Shown one piece after another: positions 12,448-22,343 of a stretch of DNA of 64,000 bases. The translations under genes were made by a program, and so were the position numbers. Within the stretch, counting starts at the first letter, position 1. Each line of letters begins with the position of its first letter. Source of the stretch: Nannobrachium achirus (Eukaryota; Chordata; Actinopteri; Myctophiformes; Myctophidae); assembly GCA_963921795.1 (NCBI GenBank), contig OY997655.1, positions 12,580,730-12,644,729 on the forward strand, read 5' to 3'. The notes beneath the pieces are model-generated. The model was not told where the DNA came from, made no database searches, and was given only the letters and a program-made list of their open reading frames with translations.

Positions 12448-12839
12448 TACTGTACGCTATTATTCCTACCGTAGGAGACGCCGTTTGAAGGAGCGCTCGT
12501 TTTATTGTCCACGACATTGCAAGCGGCGCGAAGGCCAGCGGACCTTGGTCCTGCTCTTCGCCCCCGAGCGTCGCAGGCGCGAGTGGCCGCGAAGAGCGGG
12601 CCAGGGCCGCGCGGCCGGCGGAGCGCCGCGCGAGTTACGAAGCCGCGGTGAATGCAGTCGTTATATTTATGCCCAGGCCGTAAGGCCTGGGCAAGCCCAC
12701 GATAAACACATTCACACCCGCCCGCGCAGTCCAAGTGACCACAGCCGAGCGCTCCAGAACTCCGCTCCAGCCAATCGCAGGCCGCGCTTTCTAATTTATG
12801 CACACGCGTCTCCTATGGTAGGAACACTCGCTTACTGTA
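12448..12839. mobile_element. CpG-rich inverted-repeat element
   Basis: TTCCTACCGTAGGAGACGC on the left and GCGTCTCCTATGGTAGGAA on the right form terminal inverted repeats. TACTGTA occurs just outside both (12448-12454, 12833-12839). The interior is strongly CpG-rich (GCGGCGCGAAGG, GGGCCGCGCGGCCGGCGG) and holds a hairpin CCCAGGCC/GGCCTGGG at 12671-12692. The overlapping open frame carries no recognisable domain, so I do not call it a gene. Confidence 0.5.
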
Positions 12840-12848
12840 GTTTGAGAA

Positions 12849-12849
<1 letters not shown>

Positions 12850-12937
<88 letters not shown>
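12850..12937 (+). repeat. (AC)n microsatellite
   Basis: About 44 AC units. Confidence 0.95.
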
Positions 12938-12939
<2 letters not shown>

Positions 12940-13263
12940 GTATAGCTGCTCGGGTTCACCACTCCACTTCGAAACCGAGGTTTGATTTTTAGTATCAGTA
13001 TTTGTGCCAGACAGCCAAATCCTGCTTGTTTGTTTTTAACTATTTTTTCATGCATTTTATTTTTATTTTCGTACAATATGGTACTTGAGAGTCAAAGTTA
13101 AGATTCTCCTGGTCAAATAGCACTCAACTGGTGTTGATCTGTCAAATGTGTACTGTGTTAAATTATGGCTAGTGCATGTTTTTAAAAACACTCTTAACAA
13201 CACACGTATTCAAAAGTACAAATTACAAAGTAAAATGTGTTTTCTTTTTTTTTTTTTTACATA
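12938..13263. other. Unassigned, with poly-T tract
   Basis: A run of T (about 13243-13258) would be a poly-A on the minus strand, about 125 bases past the kelch stop. It could be the relic tail of the retrocopy, but no polyadenylation signal precedes it, so this is only a possibility. Confidence 0.35.
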
Positions 13264-13420
13264 ATATCGTCTCTGTCGGGTGGAAACCTCTAACTCATTT
13301 AACCCATTAAAACCAGGAAAGCATCAAAAATATTTTTTTAACATTTCTTTTTGCAGATGTAGCCTACAAGCTCACAGCGCGTCACTTTGTCCTGCGCTGC
13401 GAGCTTGTATACATCTGTTT
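13264..13420. mobile_element. Family B end plus palindromic core joined to the kelch gene
   Basis: ATATCGTCTCTGTCGGGTGG is the family B end seen at 21897 and 45252. A core palindrome at about 13356-13417 follows, with arms CAAGCTCACAGCGCG and CGCTGCGAGCTTG. The palindrome runs directly into the kelch reading frame, so this insertion replaced the gene's original 3' end. Confidence 0.65.
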
Positions 13421-14431
13421 GTCAGGAGCAACGGCTGCCAGTTCCCACCTGATGTTGTGCGGGAGTTCCGACTGCTCCAGACCGTACTGAATGACTACTA
13501 GCTTACATAGCGTCTTGAGACCAGGACTCAAGTCCAGGATGAACAGGTGATCATCAGCAAACAGAACGACACGATCTCCCACCAGAACACAGCTCATGTC
13601 ATCCACTGGACTCGGGCCTTTCCCCTTGGGCTCCACCTTCTTCCAGCAGAAGGTCTCTGGATTCTTTTTCCACAGATCGTTGACGTTTTGCTGCTGTGTG
13701 CGGCCACCATATATGTACAGCTCTCCGTTGTAGGTAAAGGCTGAATGACCCCTGGGTCTTTCTGGAAGATACTCTACCGAAGGCGTGTTCAGCCAGCAGT
13801 TGGTCTCTGTGTCAAACACTCTAATGTTGTAGTAGTAGAAGGAGCCGTATTGCCTATTATAGCCCCCAAATACAAACATCTTGGTCCCGATGATGGTGGC
13901 AGAGTGAAGCTCTGAAAGAGGTGCTGCTAGACGTCCTATGGTGTTAACTAAAGACCAGACCATTGAGGTGGTGTCCAACCTGTAGATTTCATTAGTGCAT
14001 CTCATCCGGACAGATCCTCCATGGATATACATGACCTTCCCCAAGACACAGGCTGAGTGGTTCTTCCGCCCCTCTGGAACAGTCCCTGACACCTTGGGTT
14101 TGAAACATCTGTGGGTGTCAACATCAAATGCATAAAGAACGTGTCCCGGGATGTAAACCTGAGCATCCCCTCCCCAGAGGTAGACTGTATCTTCTATCAG
14201 CACAGCTGTGTGGCCCCGGCGCCGGGAGGGTTGATGTTCTCCTCTTCCAGGTGCAACCAGAGGCAACTTCCTCCAGCGTAAAGACAGTGTGTTGAAAACG
14301 TGCACACAAAGCTGAGTCCTTTCATTACGACAGAGTCCTCCTCCAAAGCAGTACACCTCGTGCTCCACTGCTACTGCAGCGTGATTCCATCTCCCTGGTC
14401 CTCCAGGCAGATGTACGGTCCAGCAGAACAT
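13382..14431 (-). CDS. KLHDC3-like kelch protein, intronless retrogene
   Basis: One uninterrupted frame of 349 codons, against about 380 residues and several introns for vertebrate KLHDC3, so this is best read as a retrocopy. KLHDC3 is a kelch beta-propeller substrate receptor of CUL2-RING ubiquitin ligases that reads C-terminal degrons. Visible here: the start MFCWTVHLPGG; Gly-Gly kelch signatures near residues 30-31, 87-88, 138-139, 189-190 and 242-243; and EPKGKGP (267-273). The last blade has lost its Gly-Gly (VVLFADD, 288-294). A BC-box pattern L305-x3-C309-x3-V313 and a CUL2-box pattern LPHNIRWEL (323-331) are kept. Residues 339-349 and the TGA come from a transposon palindrome. The start matches the family N terminus, and a CCAAT lies about 90 bases upstream. 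An intact frame despite strong divergence suggests function, but expression is unknown. Confidence 0.85.
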   Translation of the reverse strand: MFCWTVHLPGGPGRWNHAAVAVEHEVYCFGGGLCRNERTQLCVHVFNTLSLRWRKLPLVAPGRGEHQPSRRRGHTAVLIEDTVYLWGGDAQVYIPGHVLYAFDVDTHRCFKPKVSGTVPEGRKNHSACVLGKVMYIHGGSVRMRCTNEIYRLDTTSMVWSLVNTIGRLAAPLSELHSATIIGTKMFVFGGYNRQYGSFYYYNIRVFDTETNCWLNTPSVEYLPERPRGHSAFTYNGELYIYGGRTQQQNVNDLWKKNPETFCWKKVEPKGKGPSPVDDMSCVLVGDRVVLFADDHLFILDLSPGLKTLCKLVVIQYGLEQSELPHNIRWELAAVAPDKQMYTSSQRRTK

Positions 14432-14604
14432 CTCTCTCTCACAACGCAGATCAACTAGACGCTCTGTGAAAGCATATACTGTAGAGTCCCGTTGTGTTTA
14501 TGTGCGTTCCTACCATTTATTGGTTCAGTGGCACAAACGCCACGTAAGGTTTGACCAATCTGCTAAGCCAGAGACTGTTGATCCCCCATGATCTAACTAT
14601 AAAT
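14432..14604 (-). promoter_or_regulatory. Short upstream region of the kelch retrogene
   Basis: Only about 170 bases separate the start codon from the next transposon. On the minus strand it contains a CCAAT (ACCAATAAATGG, near 14515-14526) but no TATA box at the expected distance. A core promoter here is inferred from position only. Confidence 0.25.
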
Positions 14605-15013
14605 GGGGTATAGGCATATACGCCATTTTGTTCTACTTCCGGGTGTCTTTTGACTTCCTTCACAGGTGTTACCAATGATACTAATGAAGGCTCTGTTCCA
14701 TTCTGCTCAAACAGAGTCAGGGTGCTGATATTGTGTATGTTGGCTCACTGGAAACACTCTGCAACACCAGTGGGTATCAAAGTGTCATTGAGTGGGTACC
14801 AAATGGTACCCAGGTACAGGTGTGTAACTCTGAGAGTGTACAAATGGAATTTGTTGATTCCATTTGTACAGAGTTATGGGGGTCCTTTAAATTAAAGAAC
14901 CACTGTACAATAAATCAAACAGAGCCTTAATTAGTATCATCAGTAACACCTGTGAAGGAAGTCGAAAGACACCCAGAAGTAGAACAAAATGGCGTATGTG
15001 TGTATATATACCC
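14605..15013. mobile_element. Foldback element K upstream of the kelch gene
   Basis: Left GGGTATAGGCATATACGCC and right GGCGTATGTGTGTATATATA form arms that continue as CATTTTGTTCTACTTC and CTTCCTTCACAGGTGTTA for about 100 bases with few mismatches. Inside is a 14-base hairpin GTACAAATGGAATT/GATTCCATTTGTAC (14847-14880). A (CTGT)n array lies just outside. Fragments of the same repeat occur at 63690-64000. Confidence 0.75.
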
Positions 15014-15030
15014 TATTAACCAAATATATG

Positions 15031-15036
15031 TCCGCC

Positions 15037-15106
<70 letters not shown>
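15031..15106 (+). repeat. (CTGT)n tetranucleotide microsatellite
   Basis: About 19 CTGT units beside element K. Confidence 0.95.
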
Positions 15107-15107
<1 letters not shown>

Positions 15108-15483
15108 GTTTACGTCATCCAATGGGAAAACCCTTGAAATAACACAGAGTGATGTCATCAACTGGGTGTACATGAGAGAAAATGGAAACATTTATTTTAC
15201 TGTTATGTTGAATGATAAACGTGCTGCTCCATAAAGCTTTAAACCAAATTAAGTATGCATTTTACTGTTACTGAATAGAAAACAGGCTACTTTTATTTTC
15301 AACATATTTACATAAAAACTGGACTTTTGATGTCAGTATTTTCTAACCAGTAAGACGCCCTAAGGGCGAGAATTGTTGTTGTCGATTCAAGGGGTTGCTT
15401 GGATTCAGAAATCAGTAAAAGGGGGTACTGAAGAACCACTGTTCTAGCTCAACACTAACATAACGTATAAGTGTATAGAATTA
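15107..15483. other. No recognised feature
   Basis: No supported gene or repeat. GAAGAACCACTGTTC near 15430 resembles a short hAT end. Confidence 0.4.
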
Positions 15484-16146
15484 GGGGCGGCAGTGGCTCC
15501 GGGGTAGAGAAACCGTCATTAGAGCAAGGAGGGTTCCCGAAGGGTTCCCAGTTCGATCCCGGGTTCCAAGCAAGACTCTGAACCCCTAGTTGCTCCCGGT
15601 GAGCAGGTTGCTGCCTTGCATGGTATCCTCCGCCATCGGTGTCTATGACGGGTGAAAATAATGCACAATCTCTGTAAAGTGCCTTGGTCAAAGACGCTAT
15701 TATAAGTAACCTGACTGCGCCAGATGATGGCAGCAGTGCGTATGCCTGGCTGCATACCGCTCTGCTTACCATCATCTGGGATCGCTCAGGCAGACCCGAT
15801 GTAAGGGGCGGGCCATTTTTTCAAATTCTTTAGCAGGTGATTGGATGGGCCCGTCTCTCTATCACAGTCTGGGAGTGCCACCTCCAACCACTCATATTGG
15901 CCTGTCTGCATGACGTTACACCCAGAATCCACCTCCTGGGTTTCCACGTGGTCTGCAATCAGACTCTATTGGCTCAGAGCCGCTCAGAGCCCGCCCGTAG
16001 CTGCCGCTGATTCGTCCGGCCCGGGACTTGTGTGGCCCGGTAGAGTGTTATCAACTCTCCCCGAGAGATCTCAGATGGTAAAGTATGGCGGTACGCACTA
16101 CTGCCACCATCTGGCGCAGTCAGGTTATATTATAAGTGCACCATTT
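15484..16146 (+). mobile_element. tRNA-derived SINE split by an insertion
   Basis: Head GGGGCGGCAGTGGCTC, B box AGTTCGATCCCGGG and body TGAACCCCTAGTTGCTCCCG match the SINE at 3429. The body reaches AAGACGCTATTATAAGT at 15707, and the 3' tail GCACCATTTAC resumes after 16137. The 420-base insert between is a separate MITE. Confidence 0.8.
15708..16128. mobile_element. Mutator-like MITE inside the SINE
   Basis: Terminal inverted repeats of about 38 bases start AACCTGACTGCGCCAGATG; the right end is GGCGCAGTCAGGTT. The 9-base direct repeat ATTATAAGT flanks it (15699-15707, 16129-16137). Long terminal repeats with a 9-bp duplication fit Mutator-like elements. A second internal pair, CCGCTCTG…/AGCCGCTC, is weak. 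No transposase frame. Confidence 0.75.
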
Positions 16147-16245
16147 ACAAATTAAACATTGGTCAAATTGTCAAATATTAGATGCAGATTTTTTTTTTAT
16201 AATTGCGAGGCGCTGTGAGCATGTAGATCGGCTATGTCTACGCAA
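16147..16245 (+). repeat. Family N flank with half palindromic core
   Basis: AACATTGGTCAAATTGTCAA is followed by GAGGCGCTGTGAGCATGTAG and ATCGGCTAT, one arm of the core. The same flank precedes the core at 62369 and 59926. Confidence 0.5.
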
Positions 16246-16385
<140 letters not shown>

Positions 16386-16496
16386 GGAACATGTTTTTGG
16401 TATTCATGTCAGGAGACCATCAGGCTGTCAGGACCTCTGCAGGAGCCCCCATCTTAATTATTCATTATTCACAAGAACGCTCACACGCACGCACGT

Positions 16497-16622
<126 letters not shown>

Positions 16623-16760
16623 GCACATTTGGCATTAAACACATGGCCCCTATTCTGGACACATTCCTGTTCATTCAACATAAATAGAAGAAATGCAAAA
16701 CAAGAAGAGCATTGAGCCAACATAGGAGTACATCCAGCAAAACTATAGGAGAACATTCTG

Positions 16761-17189
16761 CAGGCATGTGCACACATAGACCAAATCAAAGGGGGCTTGA
16801 ACCGCTGCCCTTTTACCAGTCTGTAAAAAGTGCCCTCTCCAGACCATGAATGCAGTTTTTACTATGGTGAAAGAAATGCAAATGCCCTCTTTCCATGCCA
16901 TACCTGAAGGCAGCGTTCAAGACAATTTGCCTTGTCCAAACCCTCCTGAACTTGAATGCAGCATCTTATGTTGAAATAACTGTCCTCTCTGTGTAGAAAC
17001 ACATGCAGTTACGCCACATCTCCAGTATTCACTTGATTATGCTTACTTCAGTGTGGTATCAAGCATCGAAAATAGCCGACCTCCAAGCGTGACGCGTTGT
17101 AAGCTTGGAGGTCTGCTACTTTCAATATTTTCAAAGGCCCTTTTAGAAATGTCAGCCCCTGCCTCTCTAACATTCTATGCACGTCCCTG
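16761..17189. mobile_element. hAT family D element, copy 1
   Basis: Starts CAGGCATGTGCACACATAG and ends TATGCACGTCCCTG. Flanks ACATTCTG and ACATCCTG match in 7 of 8 bases, a target duplication. A core palindrome variant (GACCTCCAAGC/GCTTGGAGGTC) lies at 17069-17123. Other copies at 18950 and 42434. Confidence 0.85.
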
Positions 17190-17529
17190 ACATCCTGCAA
17201 CCATAGTACAACATTTGGAGAAAAAAAAACAACAACTAAAAAATCAAACCTCGGTTCGAATTGAAGCGGTGGACAGATAAAACTTCTATTCTGAATGTAT
17301 TTGGAGAGCTGGTATGACAGTTGGTATAATAGGTTTAAAAAATAAAATAGATTAAAAAACATACATTAAAATAAGAATTTGTAATTAAATAAATACATAA
17401 ATAAATATAAAGTGTTTAAATAAGACAGATAAACCCTGAAGGCCAAATTATCATGTGAAGCTTGACCAATCCTCAAAGTATCCATTCATCTGACCGGGAG
17501 GGACACCGCACACATATTCTAGATGTACA
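17190..17529. other. AT-rich unassigned stretch
   Basis: Mostly AT-rich, with AATAAATA-type runs at 17385-17410. No gene seen. Confidence 0.4.
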
Positions 17530-17790
17530 GGACATATAAAGCCTATTCATTCTGAACTGAAATGACCATATATGGACATGGGACACACATTTTGCTTTTT
17601 GAAAAAGCCTATTCATTCTGGACTGATATTTTACACGTACGGGACAGGAAAAACCTGTTCATTCTGGCCTGGAGTGACCATATATGGACATAAGGTAACG
17701 GACATTCTGTTTTTGAAAAACCCTGTTCATTCTGGACTGAGATCACCATATATGGTAATTAAACGGACATTCTGTGACCATATATGGGCG
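17530..17790 (+). repeat. Minisatellite, about four units
   Basis: Units contain TTCATTCTGGACTGA, GACCATATATGGACAT and GACATTCTGTTTTTGAAAAA, with lengths of about 55-70 bases. Divergent between units. Confidence 0.7.
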
Positions 17791-18274
17791 TGATACACAC
17801 AAAGCCATTCATTGGAAGCGGTTTCCACCGCTTCAAAAAACAACAACTAAAAAACATATTCTTGGAATAAAGACTACTAACTAGAACTGCACTCTGTTGA
17901 GGTGCCAACTTGCGCTTTGTGCACCAGCAGAGCATGCCATGGTGTGCCCTGCTGGCCTCATTGGCTGTTAATGAAGACCATACCAGGAATGCTCTTAAAT
18001 ATGTACCAAACTCTGCTCACATCACCAGTGGCATCACCAGAAATGCTGGTCTCTCATTGGCTGTTTATGATGACGTTGCCAGATATGCTGGTCCCTGATC
18101 GGGCTACGGTCTTCAACAAGGGGGCACACCGACATACATACATACATACCCAGCCGATCACTATACCTGCACGCTCTGCTTGCACATGTAACTAGAAAAG
18201 ATGCAATTGGAAATTACAAGTGTGGTTGCTGACGGTTGCTGACTATATTCTACAGTAAGCTAACTGTCATGTGA
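17791..18274. other. No recognised feature
   Basis: Contains GTGTGCCCTGCTGGC and TTGGCTGTTTATGATGAC, a loosely repeated pair. No supported gene. Confidence 0.35.
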
Positions 18275-18430
18275 AGCTTGACCAAATGATTCCCTATTGA
18301 TTACCACTCCCATTGATTCCCTATCGATTCCCACTCCCATTGATTCCCTATTGATTCCCTATTGATTACTACTCCCATTGATTCCATACTGATTCCCACT
18401 CCCATTGATTCCCTATTGATTCCCTATCCC
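18275..18430 (+). repeat. Minisatellite ATTGATTCCC
   Basis: Irregular tandem copies of CCCATTGATTCCCTATTGAT and variants. Confidence 0.8.
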
Positions 18431-18949
18431 GGACATAATATCTCTGTCTGTCTGTTAATTTAATTGGAAAAGTTACCCTGGTAAATAAAGTTTCCCCAGG
18501 ACTATAATGTGTTGCCCTGTTGGGCAACCACGCTAATAAAAAATGTAAAAAGAAAAAAGAAAACTTGAACTGCTCCAGTCACCGCATAAATCAATCTAGT
18601 AACCCAGAAAACATATACTTTGATATCAGAATCATCAGAATCGACCCATTAGTTGTTTAGTTATGTCATACACCATATACTCTATCTCATTTCTTCATCA
18701 GCTGTCAGATATAAGGGCCAAAAACAAGTAATCATTGACTATTTTGAAATTGCTACAGACATGTAGCAAATACAAAAAGCACTTCCAACCTTTTCCGCCT
18801 CTAATGGTAACGATACCCAGAGATCCACATGCACCCTCCTTGCTTCAGCAGACAACAGCAGAGCAGCGTTGAGAGGCTCAGGCTGTAGTTGTTGTCAGGG
18901 CTGTGTGAGAGAAAAGAGTATGAAGGTCATCTTCTGGAACATGATACAG
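18431..18949. other. No recognised feature
   Basis: No supported gene or repeat. Confidence 0.35.
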
Positions 18950-18970
18950 CAGGCACGTGCACACATAGAC

Positions 18971-20104
18971 TAGGGTTGCCACCTTTCAGAAATTGAAATA
19001 AGGAACACCTCTTCCGGGCACGCGGTGCGTGCGTTCCGTGTGCGTGGCATAGCCGCCGGCCTGCGAAAAAATGCAGTCCCAAACCCATGAAATGCATAGA
19101 ATAGTTATAACTATAACACACAACATGGTATAACCTATATTGTTTTGCAGTTTGAAGTGGCCAATTGTTTCTAAAATATGAATAAGTTAATTTTGTATGA
19201 AATAAAGCAATGTATGAATGATTTGAACCTGGCTCTTGTATTGGGTCACTTGGTGGTCAGTAAAGAGAAGGTAGTCAAGAAACCATTAAGTCATATACTT
19301 AAAGTGCTTTATTAGCAACGAAGATTAAACATTTTTTACTTTAGGCTGAATAGGCTTCACTAGCCTGAACCTGAGCATGGCCTAGTTTAAAGTGCTTTAT
19401 TAGCAATGAACAGTGAACATTTTTACTTTAGGCTGAATAGGCTTCACTAGCCTAAACCTGAGCATAGCCTATTTTATGAACATTGAACATTTTTACTTTA
19501 GGCTGAATAGGCTTCACTAGCCTAAACCTGAGCATAGCCTATTTTATGAACATTGAACATTTTTACTTTAGGCTGAATAGGCTTCACTAGCCTAAACCTG
19601 AGCATAGTCTATTTTATGAACATTGAACATTTTTACTTTAGGCTGAATAGGCTTCACTAGCCTAAACCTGAGCATAGCCTATTTTATAAAGTGTCTACTG
19701 TCTACAATCTACTGTCTTGACACTCGAACCAAAATTGTTCTATAGATCATAATCTACAAATTGGAAGTGAAAAATAAACTAACACACATTTAAAATGAAA
19801 ACCAAAAATTACATGTACACGGAACCCCACTATAGGCAGAGCGTAGAGCGCACCACAGCCGCAGCGACTGCGAGCCGCCTCACAGAAGGTCCTTCGTGCC
19901 TCTCCCTCCTTTTGCTGTCTTTTCCTGTGTTTTATTTCATTCATTATTGTTAAATTCTGTGTTGAGGTTTGTGTGACAGACCTTTATGGGGCATTTGGTT
20001 AAATACGGAACAAACCGCGTTCCGTATTGGTTCAATACGGAACGCATCTTTTAATTGTCCAATACGGAACGATTCCGTATTATACGGAACGGGTGGCAAC
20101 CCTA
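18971..20104. mobile_element. 1.13-kb hAT nested in family D
   Basis: Ends TAGGGTTGCCACC and GGTGGCAACCCTA. ACATAGAC flanks both sides exactly (18963-18970, 20105-20112). The right part repeats AATACGGAAC-type motifs. The interior holds five tandem copies of a 70-base unit (19330-19690). No intact transposase frame. Confidence 0.93.
19330..19690 (+). repeat. 70-bp tandem repeat inside the nested hAT
   Basis: GGCTGAATAGGCTTCACTAG begins at 19344, 19431, 19501, 19571 and 19641; the last three spacings are exactly 70. Confidence 0.9.
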
Positions 20105-20521
20105 ACATAGACATCAAAGCAGGCTTCAGCCCCTGCCCTTTTAACTGACTGTAAAAAGTGCCCTCTCCAGAACCATGAATGCCGTTTTTACAATGGTGAA
20201 AGAAAAGCCAATGCCCCCTTTCCATGCCATATACTTGAATGCAGCATTCAAGAGAATTTCCTTGTCCAAACTCTCCTGAACTTGAGTGCAGCATCTTATG
20301 TTGAACGAATTGCCCTCTCTGTGTAGAAACCCATGCTGTTACGCCACATAACCACTGACCAGTATTGACTTGATTATGCTTGGTTCAGTGTGGTATCAAG
20401 CACCGAAAATAGCCGGCCTCCAAGCTCGTTGCGAGCTTGGAGGCTATTTTTGCCATTTCCACCAAAAGGCCCTTTTAGAAATGTCAGCCCCTGCCTCTCT
20501 AACATTCGCTGCACGTCCTTG

Positions 20522-20835
20522 TGATACAGTACATCTTGACTATGAAGAACATTCTGTGGAAGTAGCCACGTTGTGAGCTTGTACTTTAAGCTTGGCCCCA
20601 ATCAGCGTTGCGTTCCTGCAGAGAGCGCGATAGTATAGCTCCCTCCCACATTCAGCGACAAGTGGACACCAAAAGACCAAACAAACCCCACATCGCTCTC
20701 TTCTGCTCTCTTTTTGGTGCTTTGTGGCAGCTTTACAGCGCCACTAACAGGCCTGGCATACTGTATATCCACCTGTTTCCGTGGGAATTTACTGCAGAAT
20801 TATGTGTGGGAAACATCCGGAGAACAGCTGACATA
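20522..20835. other. No recognised feature
   Basis: No supported gene; the open frames across it have no recognisable domain. Confidence 0.35.
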
Positions 20836-20885
20836 CAAGCTCACGTGGCGTCGCAGTTGCAACGATTGAGAGCTTGTAGATCAAA
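20836..20885. repeat. Palindromic core, isolated
   Basis: ACAAGCTCACGTGGCGTCG and GATTGAGAGCTTGTAGATC are the two arms. Confidence 0.5.
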
Positions 20886-21330
20886 CTCGGCTGCGACGCC
20901 GGAAGTGCCGCACACCTTCTGCGCAACGCACGACGGGACGCTGGAAACTCATGGATACTACGGTGGTTTTGTTGAGTTCGTGGTCTCATGTGTCTTACAT
21001 GTAAATTTCTTGAGACGATTCCGCATGTACATGTAAACATTTTAGAAACGACTCAGTGTATGGTCTTCGTGTAACAAATAATTGTCTTTTCATAGTCTGG
21101 CTATAAGTGAGAGTAGAGCCAATCTGACTCTGTTTGGCCCGAATGGAACAGAACAGAGCCATCGCAGCCGCAGTTAGCACCCGGTGCCGTGCTATGAGCT
21201 TGTATATCTGCTATTTTTAAATAGCTAAAGTATACAATAATGGTTAACGTGGTTCAAATCTAAAGTGGTGTCACTTTAGATTCACGTCTTAATGGGTTAA
21301 TACTTGTGCTGATTTAAATAAATTGACAAT
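20886..21330. other. Unassigned with half core and family M tail
   Basis: GGTGCCGTGCTATGAGCTTG at 21183-21203 and TATCTGCTATTTTTAAATAG are one core arm. CTTAATGGGTTAA at 21287-21299 is a family M end. Confidence 0.45.
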
Positions 21331-21339
21331 TCCAAACAG

Positions 21340-21530
21340 TGTGATGGACCTCCTGACCTCGAGGGGCCCCCCTGGATCCCAGACCCTTGACCTCGAGGTC
21401 CCGAGGGGCCCCGGGGCCAGGGCCCCACCTGAGGGGCCTCGGGGCCAGGGCCCCACCTGGGGGGCCTGGGGGGCCATGGGGCCATGGCCCCGCCCCCACC
21501 CGAGGGGCCACAGGGGCCACAGGCTCCTCT
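21340..21530. repeat. GC-rich imperfect repeat tract
   Basis: Repeated GGGGCC/GGCCCC blocks, with GGGGCCAGGGCCCCACCTG occurring twice. Rich in G runs but poor in CpG. No gene assigned. Confidence 0.6.
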
Positions 21531-21627
21531 CCCGCTCCTCTGTGCAGCATGTGCGAATAAATTGCATCACGTATCACACCTCAGCTCCAGATGCTGTGGA
21601 GTCACCTTGAGACCAGAGGCTGGCGAG

Positions 21628-21669
<42 letters not shown>

Positions 21670-21685
21670 CGGAGAGAGAGAGCAA
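21628..21685 (+). repeat. (GA)n microsatellite
   Basis: GAGAGA run of about 34 bases plus interrupted units. Confidence 0.9.
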
Positions 21686-21896
21686 GGCAGCTGAGCAGAA
21701 GATAATGAGAGACGGGCGGTTTCACGGAGACGTTTGTTAAAAGAAACCGAGACAGCGGCTCTGGAGAGAAGAAACCTTTTGTCTCCGTCTTTTAGTTTTC
21801 TGTCTTCGTGGATGAGTGCCCTACTTTTATACTACAGTGTCACATTAAAGGAGGCTTTTCTTTTCCTAGAGGTACGTTTGGAAGCACGGCCTGTTC

Positions 21897-22060
21897 AATA
21901 TCGTCTCTGCCGGGTGGAAACCTCTTAATGTCAAAAACTGTTACTTTTCAGGATTCAAATGAAAGGGAAAAAAAAGTAGCACACGCGGCAGATCTCCATG
22001 TGGATCTGCTCCACACGCTGAGAGGTGAGATGAGAGGTTTCTGCCCGACAGCAACAACAT
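21897..22060. mobile_element. Short family B MITE
   Basis: ATATCGTCTCTGCCGGGTGG at the left and, inverted, GTTTCTGCCCGACAGCAAC at the right define about 164 bases. It directly abuts the hAT at 22070. Confidence 0.6.
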
Positions 22061-22069
22061 CTAGGAGAG

Positions 22070-22343
22070 CAGGGGTCTTCAACGTTTTCAGGCCGAGGAC
22101 CCCTTAGTACTTAGTCTGCAATACACCAAAGCTCTTTGGTGTATAGTCGGAAATAGCCGAGCTACAAGCTCACAACGCCTCGCAGGGCGAGGCGTTGTGA
22201 GCTTGTAGATCTGCTATTTTTGGCTACAGTTCTCAGAATATAGACACTAGGGTTCAAGTTGTTAATATAAAAAGTATTGGAGGACCCCTGTAGTAACTCT
22301 GAGGACCCCCTAGGGGTCCCGGACCCCCTGTTGAAGACCCCTG
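22070..22343. mobile_element. hAT family A element, copy 2
   Basis: Starts CAGGGGTCTTCAACGTTTTC and ends CTGTTGAAGACCCCTG. The core palindrome at about 22150-22220 has arms CACAACGCCTCGC/GCGAGGCGTTGTG. A clean duplication is not visible (ATCTAGGA against ATCTACCA is the nearest). Shorter than copy 1 through loss of the left interior. Confidence 0.85.

Larger units (their letters stand above)
18950..20521. mobile_element. hAT family D element, copy 2, host of a nested hAT
   Basis: Starts CAGGCACGTGCACACATAG and ends CTGCACGTCCTTG. TGATACAG flanks both sides exactly (18942-18949, 20522-20529). Removing the nested element at 18971-20104 leaves about 430 bases, the size of copy 1. A short core palindrome (CCTCCAAGCTCG/CGAGCTTGGAGG) lies at 20405-20455. 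Confidence 0.92.

Noticed and set aside
20608..21036. 142-codon frame on the plus strand
   Set aside because: Crosses a core palindrome and shows no recognisable domain.
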